Assembly: GCA_013398955.1 (NCBI GenBank)
Contig: VWPU01008394.1
Coordinates: 36,078-100,077 of the forward strand
DNA from: Callaeas wilsoni
Taxonomy: Eukaryota > Chordata > Aves > Passeriformes > Callaeidae
DNA: 64,000 nucleotides
Reading direction: 5' to 3'
Part shown: piece by piece, positions 29,586-43,668 of the stretch
Layout of the letters: each line of letters opens with the position of its first letter
Numbering within the stretch: the stretch's first letter is position 1
Notes under the pieces: model-generated
Seen by the model: only the letters and a program-made list of their open reading frames with translations
What the model was told of the DNA's origin: nothing
The model's database searches: none
Position numbers and translations under genes: made by a program

Positions 29586-31169
29586 ACAAGAATTCATTCA
29601 GCAGTTTTCCAGGGCTCTTGGACTGACGGTAAGCAGCAGCAGCCAGCTCCGGGCTGCCTTCCTGGCACCTCTCACATTGAGGGCAGGAGGCAACATCTTG
29701 CCCTTCATCAACCTTCCGAATAAACTATTTTAATCACAAAGTTTTTCACAGCCTTAAATAAATTCTGTTATCCCGTTTCTGGATTTGGCTAGTGGCTTCC
29801 TTAAAATGGCAAAGTTCCCTTGCTTTGTCCTCTTACTTTCCAACTGCTTCCAAGCCCACGCTGCACAAGGACACCTTGCCATTGTCTCTGCAGCTGCTGA
29901 GCTGCTCTCCCTGGGAGGTCACCTTCCCTGGAGAAGTCTTCCCTGCAACCAGGCAGACCTGGTAAGTGCTCTGCCTTCACCCCTACTACCCTTTCCCCTC
30001 CTTTTCCAAGTTCTTGCAGTGACCAGCAGGCACAGCCCCTCCTTCCCTGCAGAGCCATGTCACCGCAGCGTTCCCAGTGCCAAACCTCCAAATTCACTTG
30101 CATTGGCACATCCCAAAAGGTGTAGCCTGACATAGATAATTTATTTTTTCCACCCCCAAAGGGCTGGTGTGCGGATTAACAAGGTAACATCTGTAAAACA
30201 CCCAGAATGTGCAAAGTGCCAAGTAAGCACCAAGGATGATTATCAGAGACTGAAGTGCTCTGAACCATTCTGCAGCGATGCGGTAGGCAAAGAGCAGAAG
30301 TACAGAAAAGAAAAAGTGAGTTACAAGTGCTTTGCCCCAGGAGCAAGCACAGAACAGCAGCCACATTTCTGTGTCTGTTCCACCTTCACACACTGTATCC
30401 ATTGGTTTATTCTGACTATCTGCATCTAACATGCTCTGGCCTGACACATCCCAGTCTTCACAGATGCCACACATTAACAATTCAGGGAATTCTTCAGCTG
30501 CAACCTTGAGTCACAACAATTGCTCCTGACTAAGCAGTAAATTAATTCTTTGTAAAAGCATTCACTTTTAATAAGCATGAAATGTCAGTCCAATAAACCA
30601 TGCTCTTTAATCTCATCCCTAAATATATTTCCAGTTTAACTTGTTTTTTTTTAAAGCCTAACAGCATTTCTCACTGACATCTTTAGCTGCTGGAGAAAAG
30701 AGGATGTTCTGAGCACAGGGCCGGGGACAGGAAGCTCAGTGCCTGGGACCAGCTCGGGGCTGACCCAGGCACGGCCACAGCACACCACTTCTGCCTTGTC
30801 TTCTATACAAGCAGAAATTGAGACTCCAGTATTAAAGGAGACAGGCTTTGGTAAGGCTTGTAAAGTGCATGAAACACATTAAACCTCCAATGAAAGCAAA
30901 CGTCATTACACAATAGATGTTACCTGGCACAGAGACCCCTTAATGCTGCAGGAAAGGAGGGTGTGAAAAACGCAGCTCATTTGCTCATTTTTGTACATGG
31001 AAAGCACTGAACTGAACTGCCCTTACTCAGTTACTTACTCTGTTGTCACATACTTTACTGTCAAGCTGGTGTCATCAAGTCACCAGACACAGGAGCAGGA
31101 CTTCCGATTCAGGGGCTCAATGGCCTGCTTCGCTACCTTGGTGAACTCACCAAAGCTGCCCTCCCAATC

Positions 31170-31290
31170 CCCATGTCTGCTCCAACTTACAAAATGGAAG
31201 TAATGATGCTGATCTCTTCTGTAAAGAACTTTGGGATCTGCTCATCGAACATGCAAAGCAAAGATGAAATATTATTATTATTCACAACCT
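31170..31290 (+). repeat. Candidate ancient LINE/SINE 3' end
   Basis: It contains tgtaaagaactttgggatct and then attattattattc, the layout of a family of ancient amniote repeat 3' ends (aaagcgctttgggatc ... attattattatt). Strongly diverged. The subfamily cannot be named from reading. Confidence 0.4.
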
Positions 31291-34200
31291 GAATTCTCAT
31301 GCGTCTGTTCCAGCTGCAAACTCAGCCACTCCAAAACAGCTCAAGTTCTTAAGAAGCTTTGTTTCTCTTCAACAACAGCTTGGTTAAAGCATTCTGCAAT
31401 ACTCTCACAACCAGATGATGTACTTTTTGTTTTTTAATTAACAAAATGCACCACTTGCCATTATAATTACATCCAAGAAACACAGTTCTTGACTGTAAAA
31501 ATGTCAAAAGGTGAAAAGATAATGAAATGTCAGTAACATCTCCCAACACATACAAATGAAGAAAACTGAGGTCAGCACATGCTACAACCCCATGACAGAT
31601 TGCACTCCAGAGGAGCACAAAGATGAGCCAGCACTATGCAACTGATTTATCTAGGGATTAGTCAGAGGTCACTCCTGCAACAGTTTGGGAAAGCTCATTG
31701 CTTAGCTACCAGCAGGACACCCCACATGAACTCCAGCTCCCAGCTACAACAATACTTAACCCTTTTGTTGCCTAAAAACAATCACTGCTTAGACAAGTAG
31801 TCCCTTATGTCGTAACAACTGCCATCTTGTACCTGTAACATCATAAAATGTCAGGCTCCAAGTATGAGACTACTCCAAAATCATCTCATCAGAAAGGACA
31901 ATTTTTCCCTTTGCATTCTAACAATGGAGGCTCAGAAATACCATCTCTTTTCACAGCAGATATTTAACTCAAGAAGTCCTATGTCAATGCCATTAAGTGG
32001 AGGAAGGCCACTGTACGTTTGTCCAGCACCCAGCACAACAGGCTCTCATTCCAAACTGGATGCAGGTCTGTGACAGGTTGTTAATCATCCCCATCATCAC
32101 TTCTGCCAGGGGCAAATACAGTATCCATTTATCAGACACTCAGAAGCAAAGCAGCAGCTGATCAAATGTGCGTTTTTATAAGAGGATACCATCTTGGGAT
32201 GTCTGGGATAACTGGAGACTGTCAGTAAAGATGCTTTCAAAACACCTACTCAACAGCTCACCAAGCTTACTTTTGAACAAAAAGTGATAGAAAAATATCT
32301 TCCTGTAGGTGAAAGCCATCAGACACATGTAGAAAAGCTGACAAAACAGAGAGGCAGCCTGCTTATTAAAGGTAATTTAATGAAAAAGCTACACAGTACC
32401 ACAAATAAATCACTATACTTTGTCCAGATAGAAAAAGCAAAACTTTGGAAATTGATGCTTTAAACATTGTTGTTTTCCATGCTGGTATTCATTAAGGTTT
32501 ATACAGATCTCATCAGTATGCAATTCTGTTTGCAAAGGTTACTTTCAACTTAAGCGATGCTAGACAACTTTACTAATTAATCAGAAGGAAATCTCAATTT
32601 ATTAAATTGAATCTGCTGTAACTGCCATCAGCCACAAGTAGGATGGAACAAATCAGACCAACAAAGTGCTGATAAAAAAATACATTATCTTAATTACTGC
32701 AATATACCCTCACTAGGCAGGGGAAAGAATCCTGTGAAGGAGTGATTTTGAAGGTCTTTCCCTAATAGCGTTAGGAAACTGAAAATCTTAAGTCTCATAC
32801 ATTAATGCAATTCTGAGCAGTTTCAAGAGTATAATCATCAACATTTTACTGCATATCATAGAGTTACAAATTTCTTGAATATTCTATTGAATATTACAGA
32901 GAAAATGAGTTGCACCTACTGATGGTTATCATTCCTACTGAAGCTGTAATGCTTTCAAAAAATAAAAACTAAAATGTTCGGCAACTGAAGCTTCGCTTCA
33001 ATTTTCATAGTTACCACAGAGGGGTAACTAAAGACTGAACTTGGGTTTTGCTAACAATTTGGAAACACTGACATACAAAAGTAGCATGCATTGCAGCTCA
33101 AAGGGTTCAACCCATGCAAACATGCTGACAGTGAGGTTTATATTTCTGGGACAAAAATATATTCTTCAATAATAATTTTCTTCCTTCTAAGTCCCTTCTC
33201 TGCCTTAAACACTCCCAAACCTGTATACACGCCCTCAAAAGGGGCAAGCTATGGAGGGACGACACGCTGCCATCGCTGAGGAGAGAGCCCTGTGAGCGTC
33301 GGTCCCAGCTCCTTCCATCAGAGCTGTACCCACAGAACCAAAGCACGCTGCACAAAAGGCACGAGGACACGTCCCCATCCCAATGATCCCGCTCCCTCCC
33401 ATGGGGACACTCCTCGGACAGAGCAGGACATCTGCTCCAAATCTCCCATCTGCCTTCTGGAGGCTCTTACAACACAAACCAATGCAGTTACTGGTAAGGA
33501 TGAAGCACTCAGAACCCTAAGCCTAACACAATTTAAGTGCAGTTGTAAAACTAGATCATTGCTTATTTTAGGCACAGCAGAGGAAAGGGGTCGGAAACAA
33601 AGCTGCCAGTCTGTGCAGAGGAGCAGAAGGAGATGGAGAGAGAAAAGGAAAAAGGTACAAAGACACAGGGAGGAAGAGAAGGGAAGCGGGCAAAGCAAAG
33701 AAATAATAATCCAAAATGAGATTAGTCTTTGGAGCTGTGCATGTTTTCCTGCACCAAAAAAGACAAGAAGCTACCAAGCAAACAGGAAGCACTTATTGCA
33801 CTGTTGGCTACGGGTAAAGACGAGCCATGCTCCTTTCCACTAACCCTCCACTGGACAATGGTGACAGAACTGCTGCTGGAAGAAGAAATAAAGAGGCTCA
33901 AAGAAGCCCATCACTTCTCAGCAGCATGTACCACATCATCTGGCTCCCACCAGGCAGGAAGTGTCACATGCAAAGGTATCTTTATGTGCTGCTTTACACT
34001 GCAATTAACCCTAAGCAACTGCGGTATATCATTTCTCGTGCACCAGCCAGATGTGAGCTCCATCTCTGTCACTCCACTGGGCAACATTTTTGCACTGTAT
34101 TTTTTCTGAAAACACGATGCAAATATTTCATCACTGGCTTTTCAGATTTCTGCCATGGGGCATTTTCTTTGGCTGAAGAAGGCTACAGAGATCATTTAGT

Positions 34201-35618
34201 TAACCATGCACATGGATGGAGTTTCTCAGCCGCAGCAGATGAAGCAATGAAGCTGGAAAGACCAAATTCTAAATCACTAAATTATAAATTAACAAGAAGA
34301 CCTAAGGAGTAAATATTTAGAAGAGCTCACTGAAGCCTTAAGGATAGGAGCATCATGACTAATTATTCCAGTGATCATTTAAACATGGAGTTAGGAAAGA
34401 CCAGAAACAAGAAAAAAAAAAATCTCACCAATTACACACATAAATGCAGATTAATGCCACATGACTAGCTAGTACATGAATATGCAACGCACTTATTAAA
34501 ATATTAATAGAGCAGTCACAGACAATCAGATTTTCATTTTTAAATGGTCAGCTGCAGAAATGTAAAACTGGACTTCTTTCTCTAACTTCGTAATTCAGAA
34601 GTAAAAGCTGACTTGTTCAGAGTATAAAAAATATTAGTAAAGTTGAAGGGTGGGATTTAGCACCTGTAAGCAGCAGTAGAAAACCAAATTCAATGAGCAA
34701 AACAGGTATGTTTAATGACAGATAAAGTTCTTAAAAACAACAAACCAAAAAACCCCCAAACAAATAGAAAAGAAAATAAACATTGAAAAGCTAAACCAAT
34801 TAAATTGTTACTTCAGTGTAGAGAAATTTTTTCAGTTGCACTGTGTGCCCAGATTTCATTTTGCAACTATGACAGTACTGTCAGTCATAAAAGAATAACA
34901 AACTGTTTATAACATAGACACAAAGTAATTAATTAAATAATTCAGGTGGTTTATTTAAGCTAATCTCCATAGTTATACAATTTCTCACCATTTGTTTCAA
35001 AAAGGAACTCCTACCACATCATGTTTGTTGTTATTCAGGACAGCAGAATTGCCAGAGGGTGCAGTGAGAGCTGAAGAGCAGGTAATTAACGCAAAAAGCA
35101 AAAGCCACAGAGGAAACTCGAGCCAAAATCTCAGCCCCCCGAGTCTGCCCGACAGCAGGGAATGCCAGTGGTGGCAGACAGACATCTCCACTGCACAGGC
35201 ACACAGCACACAGGTGATCCAGCAATTTGACATTTCAGCACCAGAAAGGGGTAAGCCCACTTCAGTTAGGGGTTAGAGTCAGCCAGTGGGGAGCGATCCC
35301 TCTCCAACCTCTTACTTCCACTGGTTAATACTAAGAACAAAAATTTTGTGAATTTGGATGACAGCCGTCACTGACTATAACTTCAGACCACTGTACCAAG
35401 CCTCAGACATACAATAAGGTTAATGAATTTTTATTTTATACAGCTTTTAGAAGGACTTGGGCACCAAGTCTGTTTAAAACAGCAGTGATGAAGAAGATGC
35501 GACTGTCGTAACACGCAGTTTTGCCTTTGTATTTCCACACCACATGATATGTCTTATTTTCTGAGCAGAAAGGAAGTAAGGCAAATATCTCTGCCATTCA
35601 ACAGTGTGGGTGTAGAGC

Positions 35619-36168
35619 TGTCCTGGTTTCAGCTGGAATAGAGGCAATTTTCTTCCTGGTAGCTGGTGCAGTGCTGCATTTTGGACTTAGTATGAGAAGA
35701 ATGCTGACACCACAGTGACACCTTGGCTGGTGCTGAGCAGTGCTTACCTGGAGTCAGATTCTCACGCTCTGGCAGTGAGCAGGTGCACCAGGAGCTGAGA
35801 GGGAGCACAGCCAGGACAGCTGACCCGAACTGGCCAAGGGGATTTTCCACACCAAGGGACGTCACGCCCAGTATATAAACTGGGGGGAGCTGGCCATGAG
35901 CAGCTGATGGCTGCCTGGGGACCGGCTGGGCATCGGTCAGCGGGTGGTGAGCAATTTTACTGTGCATCACTTCTTTTTCTTGGGTTTTACTCCTCTTTCT
36001 CTCTTTCCTTTCATTGTTATTATTGTTGTTATTATTGTACTTTATTTCAACTATTAACCTGTTCTTATCTCAACCCATGAGTTTTTCTTCCCCATCCCAC
36101 TGGGAGAGGGAGGGAGCAAGCAAGTGGCTGCGTGGTACTGAGTTGTTGGCTGGAGTTAAACCAAGAAA
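35619..36168 (+). mobile_element. Solo LTR of an ERVL-type endogenous retrovirus
   Basis: It begins tgtcctggtttcagctggaa and ends near ttggctggagttaaaccaag, the familiar ends of a large group of avian ERVL LTRs. Inside are a TATA box (tatataaa, 35,872-35,879), a gacgtcac CRE-like word (35,858-35,865), a GGGGATTTTCC kappaB-like word (35,838-35,848) and ATT-rich sequence in the 3' third. No internal retroviral genes or second LTR are seen, so it is a recombination remnant. It lies antisense to MYO5A in intron 4. I could not identify a clear target-site duplication. Confidence 0.88.
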
Positions 36169-37292
36169 AGGGTATTTTTGAAACACTGGCTCTTTTACAA
36201 TTACCCTAAGTCATGAAATGTTGCACTGTACTGTTCTCTTTTGAAATTATCTATTACCTACGTATTGTGAATCACTGTATTCACGTATGCACGTGACAAA
36301 CATTTTATCCGTTCTAGTTCTCATACAGATTCTTAAAAACAGATAGCGGATTTCAAATATGAAGATTTTATAATATTCAATCCATTCTCCTCTTGCCTTC
36401 CTCACTTGCAGTATAGCTTAAGGGCCATCACAATTAATCCAGAAATCTTTCAGTGTTTTACTTGATTAATTTGATCACGAGCTATACTGCCAACAAGAAA
36501 AACTATACCAATAGCTTGAAGCTAACCAGCGAGGATACCAGTGAGCATCTTGTTAACTAAAGACCACACAGAAGCCCAAAAGATCTTTACCGTAGAAACA
36601 AAATATTTCAAAAGCTCCCCTAACTGCAGGCTCTTGGGGCAAAGGGGAAGAAGTTTCTGATAACCACTGCCCTTGGGTGACAAGTTCATTTTGATGCAAC
36701 TCCTAAAGAAATGAGGATTTCCTGCACAGCTGTTACAGTGTCCTCAGAGACTCAGTTTTCAGGCACTCTTTGCAGTCGTCCCTCTGCTCCCTCTTAATTC
36801 CAGTCAACAGCCACAGGCAGATTACGTAGCTGGGACATTACTGACACGACCAGGAGCCTGTAATAGCACTCATAAACCCAGTGATTTCTTTTCTCTTGTA
36901 AGTAGCACATATAAACACAAAACAGCTAAGAACCTGGCACTTTTCTCTTTAATAATCCACTGATGATTAAAAAGTATCTCCTTATTTTACTAAGCAAATT
37001 TTAAAAAACATAAGCAAAGAAAGCACAGGGCTAATTTTAGACCTAAATACTGACAAGATCTGTGGTAATTCCTGCTAACTGTCAGTGGCCATGATCTCCA
37101 CGGCATTTATAAAGCTTTACTGTTCACTGACTTAGGCAACTTTTGCCCTTGTGAAATGTACTAAAACACCGGATAAAAGACAGATATTGCAAAATATTTT
37201 ACAAGCTATAAATGAAAGAGAAGAGCATCAGCCAGAAACTTTGTTTTATTCCTTTCAGAGAAACAGTGACTTCAAGACTCTGGTCTACAAAC

Positions 37293-37437
37293 CTGGCCAT
37301 CTGCTTGTATGCTTCTTCAGCCACTGCAAAGATATGTGGATCCATATCCCCCATATTTTGGCCACTGTAGGCATTGATGATATCTTCGCCATAGATAGGC
37401 AGTTGTTCATAAGGATTTATGGCCACTAAAACAATAC
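37293..37437 (-). CDS. MYO5A: MYO5A exon 4: motor core, helix before the P-loop
   Basis: 145 nt, end of Gly104, residues 105-151, then the first two bases of Arg152. It holds [13 protein letters not shown] (the NPY region near the nucleotide site) and [19 protein letters not shown] (the conserved DPHIFA motif). The acceptor is tttgtag and the donor is AG|gtttgt, a rather weak 5' site. It lies between the GC-donor intron 3 and the very long intron 4 (16.4 kb). Confidence 0.96.
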
Positions 37438-40400
37438 CTACAAAGGAAATGAAACAAAAGGAATAATTAATAGTTATTTCAAAATAAACCTGATCAAAAA
37501 TGGTTTTAACATCAACTATTGTGCTAATCTTTCTAAAAATATTGACTAATGAATCAGGATCTGATATTACTGACTTCAACAGATATTTATTCTGAATACA
37601 GTTCTGCACACACAAAGTGTCACAAGAGTTTACTTCTACCCTGCTTTGGTAAACACATCAGGGACAACTTTTTTCCTTTTTCTTTCTATCTGCCTTTTAT
37701 AAAGCTAGCGTGCACAATCCAAAGAGATTCAGAATGCATCGACCTGAAATACTGCCTGATCAGTGCAGTAAACCAATGAATGTGCACTGTACTTCCCTGT
37801 GTTTTACTCTGAATTACCAGTGATACTGTAATTTGTGAAGTACAACTACTGCCTGGTCTCACTGACCGCCAGTTTGGGTGTGTGACGTGTGTTAACCCTT
37901 CAGCTGTTGTGAAAGAATAACATCTTCAGTTTTTGCACCAAGCAACAGTGTATAGACACAGTGTAATTTGGATTCCAGGGCATCTCTGCCAGTCAGACAG
38001 GACAACCTCCCGGTCAAAGGCATCAAACAAACAAACAGTAGACATATTTCATAGGGCTGACACAGAGCAGCACCCAGTCATGTCAGGAAATTAGGCAATT
38101 ATAGCACTAGAAGGCATCATAACACCCTCATCTGATACATCTGTGGGTACTTACACCCCCCATTTTCTAGTTCTTCCATACCAATAAACACGTATCTTTT
38201 TTTTTTAATACCTCTTATCACTACAGCACTTCCAAGCTCATGCCATTCTTTTACTCTCCCTGCACAGGAAAACTTAAGTTTTATGCCTTACAAACTTCCT
38301 TGCCACGAACAGTGAGACTTCAAATGCTTTTGGGACAGCCCTCTTTTTCATGAGAAATGAGGACTGCTCTTCCTACAGGGATAATCTGACAAAGATTCCT
38401 TATACCTTTGTTTCCTGCAGCATTTTACAACAGGTAGGGAATGTTTATTTGCTCCATGCAGGGGTGGAAACGCTGATCACTGCCACGTGAGACCCAGCTG
38501 TGACAGGCACACTGTGCCCTCTTGACAGGCAAGACCTCCTCACCTTGACAAGGTGACAAGGGGGGAAAAAAGAACCGTCTCATTTTAACTGTGGGCACTT
38601 GGAAAACAGAATTTCTTCTTACATATACATATTTTGGTGCCTGAGTGCACCAATGCAATTGCAGATGGCTGCACAGTGACTACACCAAGCATGCTTGGTA
38701 TATCCATGCCCAAAGAACTTGCTCCAGAAGCATATCCATAGCATTCAACTTGCTTCTAAATTTACTCAGAAATTCACTTTTACACACACAGACTTCCTCA
38801 GTGCCAATCCCAGCTCTCTGCTCTGTGCAGATCAGAGTGTTGTGATGTCTATCTAAGAAATTTTCCATGGAAAAGCTGGGAGAGGGGAAATGAAAGCATC
38901 TACGGTCTGGCACTGCTGCTGGGAGCATCAACCAATTTTTAAACCCTTTCATGCATCTACAGATCAAGCACAAACCATAGCAAAAACATTAAACAAGAAT
39001 ATGTTTTAGAGAGAGATCTGAGAGACCTTGATCTATTTCCTCAGATACACAGCAAGTTTTATGTCTCGACACGCCCATGTGAGAAGAGTCAGTGTTTTTC
39101 CATCAGCCATGACTTCACTGAAATGACTCAGGAGCTCCAGTGAAAAATCTCTATAAACATTTATGCCAAGTTCTAATGCTGTAATGATGAGCCAAAAAAT
39201 AAGAATAGGGGTTAGGGACAGGAAGCGACTTCAGTACTACAAGACTCGAGGAATATTTTGTGTGTCAATTTTTAACATCTGCCCCTAGAAAAAGTAGTAA
39301 AAAGTGAAATACAGCGCACCACCGAGCTGAGCCTCTCAGGCTTGCAAGTCTCATCAAAGAGACATTACAAAAATCTGTGTGAGACTTCCGACAATTCCCT
39401 CCTGCTTTTGGCTGTGCTGGCAAAAATAAACCCTTGAATTAGGAACAAGCAGCCCTGTGACAAGTCTCCAGCATATTAAAACACTTAACTTCAGTAGCAA
39501 TCTGTAAAGTCTACAAGCAACTACCATCTGGAAATAACCAAAATAAGTGAATTAGGAATTATTTGCTTTCTGTAGAACTTTGAAATCAGTCTGCCTCACA
39601 GGGCTATAATCCAGATTAATTTACATATAACTTCTCTTTATCTCCGCTAAATCGCATTGCTATTTTAAGAAATATGGCCTTTCCTAAATCAGATTTATGT
39701 GTGGTTTTGTTCTTACAATTACACTAAGTTGAACTCTGGCTACTCTTTGTGCCATTCTTGTTATACATGCCCAAAGTAAGCATATCTAATTCTTTTTTCG
39801 TGAACATACTCATCCATCTGTGGCCAAATTGGATATAAACCTAAGTAATTTATTAATTTAAAGTTTGCTCTCCTGCACAGCAAGCAGTACTTTTTACTAA
39901 TCTGAACTGACCAGCAAGATTAACTGAGTTTGCATCACAGCCGTAGCAGTTTTTCCATGTAAGCATTCAAATTTTCCTTTGTAACTTTTCAACTTCCTTC
40001 ATTAATTCACCATTTCAAGTTTCCAACAGTAAAGTAAAGTCATAAATCACCTCCAAATTGCAGGTGAAAGGCTGACTTGAAATTGAGAAGTCAGGAGGTT
40101 TTCTGTTTAAAAGTTTGAATTACTTCAAAGTGAAATTTTAAAGAATTTAATATCCATTTGACACATTACACTAAGACAGCATGGTTGAATTCATTTTTAG
40201 GGCCCTGGACAACTATCCATCCATGCATTCCTGTTCTACTGTTAAGAATATTGTTACCATGATTCTCTTGATGGATTGAAGTGGGTTTAGTCTCCTTTGG
40301 GCTGCTTAAACTGTGGTAGCTTAAATTACCTTCACAGGCTATTTAAACTAACCTGGCTAATGTGAGAGTCAGATTAAGGAGGTAAACGCAGCTCCTCCCT

Positions 40401-42439
40401 GAGGCTGAGCTCCAAGGCAATCATTTTGCAGAGGGGAAGTAACCTGCAGCAGGGTGGGAACTATTGGAGAAGTTTGAAAGGTAGATGTCTGTGGCCAAAG
40501 GATCAGGTTTTTAGAGGCCAACACACCAACTCTACTTTGCTCAGCCTGTAACACAACACACCCCTGGCCTACATCCCAAGAGAATAAATCCACTGCACAC
40601 CACATTCCTCAGCAGCACTGAACCTCCGACACCTCCTTCTCTTTGAGCACCAGGAACCCCCACCCTACTGGATGTACACATTTCTGACAAACCTACAGGC
40701 AGCTCCCAGAACCAGGGCCTTGTGTGGAAGCAAAGCAGCTGACCAAGCTCTGCCATCCCAGCCCCTCTGGCAGACCCATCCATGGAGCGCTAAAGGCCTC
40801 CCAACCTCACGAGAAATGACAAACCAGCCAAAACCACAACTACAGCTGCACTGGGGAATCCTTGAAATGTGCCTTTTTCACGGTTTCCCAAACACAGCAA
40901 AACACAACCAGCAAACAACACACTCGTTTTGAAAGCCTCTTAAATGCTGCTCAACACAGAGTCTGTCTGCGAGCAGCCAGGACACAGTCTGGGCAGGCTG
41001 TCCCATGGGAGGGGTATGGTGGTGTTAGGAGACCATGAAACTGAGACTGAAAACCCCTTACAAGCTCAAGCCATGAGGCTCTAGTTGCACAAAAGCCCTT
41101 TCACACAAGAGCCTTGCCATGGGGGCACTTGGGAAAGAAACACAGATCGTATCTATACTGGGGGAACTGAGGTGGTTTCCCAGCGCTGGGACCACAACAT
41201 GCACAGGGGTTGCCCAGAGAGGCATCACTGGAAATACTCAAATACCCAGATACTTTAACTGGTCCAAGTCCTGAGCAACCTGATCTAGTCAGACTTGTTT
41301 TAAGTAGGAAGCTTCACTGAAGACTTCCAGAGGTCTCTTCCAACCTAAATTATTCTGTGCTCCGACTGCATGACTGGATGAGATGTGGTATGAATCATCA
41401 CCCACTCCTATGGGAGTGAAGTCTGGCTGCTGCAGGGGGTGGCAAAGTTTGATCCAGTCCCCTGTGGTCCAGTCATTGCTGAGAGCAGGACTGGGAACAG
41501 ACGTGCTCTGCCGAGCATCTGCAGATTAGGAGCAGCCAGAGTGAGCAAAATGTGGCAGGATGTTAATGCCTCAGTCTGTCCATCACAACATGCTTAAAGT
41601 GCTGCTTGTCTTACTGAAAAGTTATGTTAAAAGTTAGCAGTTTATTTTGACTAAACATTGAGATTTAAAAGAAACATGCACACAGAGAAAAAAAGCCCAG
41701 AAGGATCAAATTTAAATTTTAAGCCTAAACTACCTCACAATGTTTATTTTTAAAACAGACCATTCAGTTGCAATTTTGCACTTATGATAAAGTGATCATT
41801 TAAGTAACTTTCCTCCATTCTGGCCATCCGAAAATACCACAGGCAATTACAAGTTTGGGTAGCCTCTGCTGTGAGTTAAATGTTATTTTTAAAACCAAGA
41901 TCAATCGTAACTGTGATAAGACAAGCACTGGCTCATGAGCTGTTACAAATTCACTTCTGTAGTTGCCCTGATTGGAAAACATGAAAAACAAAAGAAACTG
42001 ATGTCTTCCAAAAGAGAATAAGGAACTCAGTGCAGAGGTAGGCAATTACAGGCAGACAACAAATCCACCAAAGAGCAAGGCCAGCTCCTACATTTGCAGC
42101 ATGTGATACTCCTCCCACCCATGCCAATCTGAGCAAGCCTAAGGGGAACACCAACTAGACAGGAATCCCACCGGGAAACAAAAATTGCCGGATACACATT
42201 TTATAAACAGAGTCCATTGGGGAGCTAGAGGAAAACACAGCGAAGCCAATTTTCTCTGAAGTTTAATACTCTCAGGTCTACTTGATGCATTTAATGACCA
42301 CAAACACAGGGATATCCTGAAGAATAGTCCAACACGGCCCACCATGATTGTAAGTTAAAGGTAGACATCAACAGACAACTTTCCTTTTCCTGTCTAGGGA
42401 TTCTCTGTAACGATTACGGTATGAAAAGACAGTACTTGC
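37438..42439 (-). other. Intron 3 of MYO5A (GC-AG type)
   Basis: 5,002 nt with a gcaagt donor and a ttgtag acceptor. It contains a decayed CR1 tail (41,200-41,360). Otherwise no gene or repeat is recognised. Confidence 0.88.
41200..41360 (+). mobile_element. CR1 LINE 3' fragment (old)
   Basis: Contains caggggttgcccagagaggc, then a diverged tgatctagtcagacttg part and gacttccagaggtctcttcc followed by aacctaaattattctgtg. This is the order of the CR1 3' untranslated end, ending with the attctgtg signature. It is 5'-truncated and well diverged, and lies antisense to MYO5A in intron 3. Confidence 0.8.
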
Positions 42440-42611
42440 CACAATAGGTATAGATGAGTTTAGAGTCTATAAAGCGAACTTTGAGGTTGTGCAGGACGGC
42501 AGGCTCGTGGAGATAACTGAGTGCTGTGAGGTCATTTTCACCAACGAGGATGTCAGGGTTCCGCAAGGGCGGCAGCTCCTTCGTCTTCGGATCGAGGCAA
42601 TACTCTAGGTC
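42440..42611 (-). CDS. MYO5A: MYO5A exon 3: rest of SH3-like domain and start of motor core
   Basis: 172 nt, residues 47-103 plus the first base of Gly104. It contains [15 protein letters not shown] and the [18 protein letters not shown] segment that opens the catalytic core of class V myosins. The acceptor is ttttcag. The donor is unusual: the coding frame requires TGTG|gcaagt, a GC donor with otherwise strong consensus, instead of GT. No GT nearby would keep the frame into exon 4, which begins GT-ATT and completes Gly104. Confidence 0.95.
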
Positions 42612-43668
42612 CTGAAAACCAAATGGAGACACTTGGAAGAGCTGGTGTTTAGGGTTCCTCGTTCAGTCCCTCCAACCTTTCTTCTCAGCAAAACATGCCC
42701 GAAAACACAATGCAAGATTCCAATTATCTGGTGATTTGAGGTAGCAATTCTTTCTCCAAAAACGCCATTTAAAATTTCCCAAAGGGGTTTTCTATATGTA
42801 CAACAGGCAACTGTATAGAGGTATCATCTTCTTAGACTATTACTTAAGCAAACTCTATGCTTTTGCTGCTGTATCTTTTTATTAGATAAACTGAAATTCA
42901 CTATATCATAACTCTAACCAGCTTTTCCCTGTTGTTTTCCTCTTAAGTGGAACAGGAGGGGAAGTAGATTTCCCACCAATCTACAGCCAGCTTCATACAC
43001 AGTAACACAACATGAGAACGTTGACAGAACACCATGAGGAATGCAAACACTGGAAAAAATGCTACTTAGAATGTGTTTCAGATATAAATTCATCTCTAAT
43101 ATACATATTTTAATTGCATGTCTCTAGATCTAGAAGCACATTATTTACCTGGTATTTCCATGAAAAAAAAATAAAAACAACTGAAAGGATGCGAGCTTTT
43201 CATGGACATGTCATCGTTTCTCAACACAGTACACAGCACCTTTTCTGTAATGCCCATAATCCTTGCCCTTTTTATCTTTATTAATTTTCTGCTGGTTACG
43301 CTCAACTTAAAAGTCACAGTTTTTTCTCTCCAACACTGTTCTCCTAGCAACCCTGTCTCCCTGGAATAGCAAACCAGGGCTATACGTTTAATGGCATAAG
43401 CAGAAAAAGATGATGCAACTGAACATAATAGGCAGTGAATAAAAGCAACTGCTTTTTAATTTATTTTAAAAACAAGGCAAAATTGGTTTTTGTAACTAAA
43501 CAGTAACATTTGTCACACCAAAAAAAATGCTGCAGGAAGTGGGTGGACAAAACCAATTGCAGACATCTAAAGACAGATATATTTTGACAGTAGAGCTTCC
43601 TACAATAGACACATCAGTCTCTGGTTGAGAACAAGAACTATCAGCTTACAAACAATACACAGACTCAC
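42612..43668 (-). other. Intron 2 of MYO5A
   Basis: 1,057 nt, AT-rich, with nothing recognised. Confidence 0.88.

Noticed and set aside
33292..34312. Two overlapping plus-strand open frames of 183 and 161 codons, the longest in the intronic sequence.
   Set aside because: No recognisable domain, low-complexity Arg/Lys/Glu stretch, different frames, no splice or promoter context; consistent with chance in a 64-kb window.
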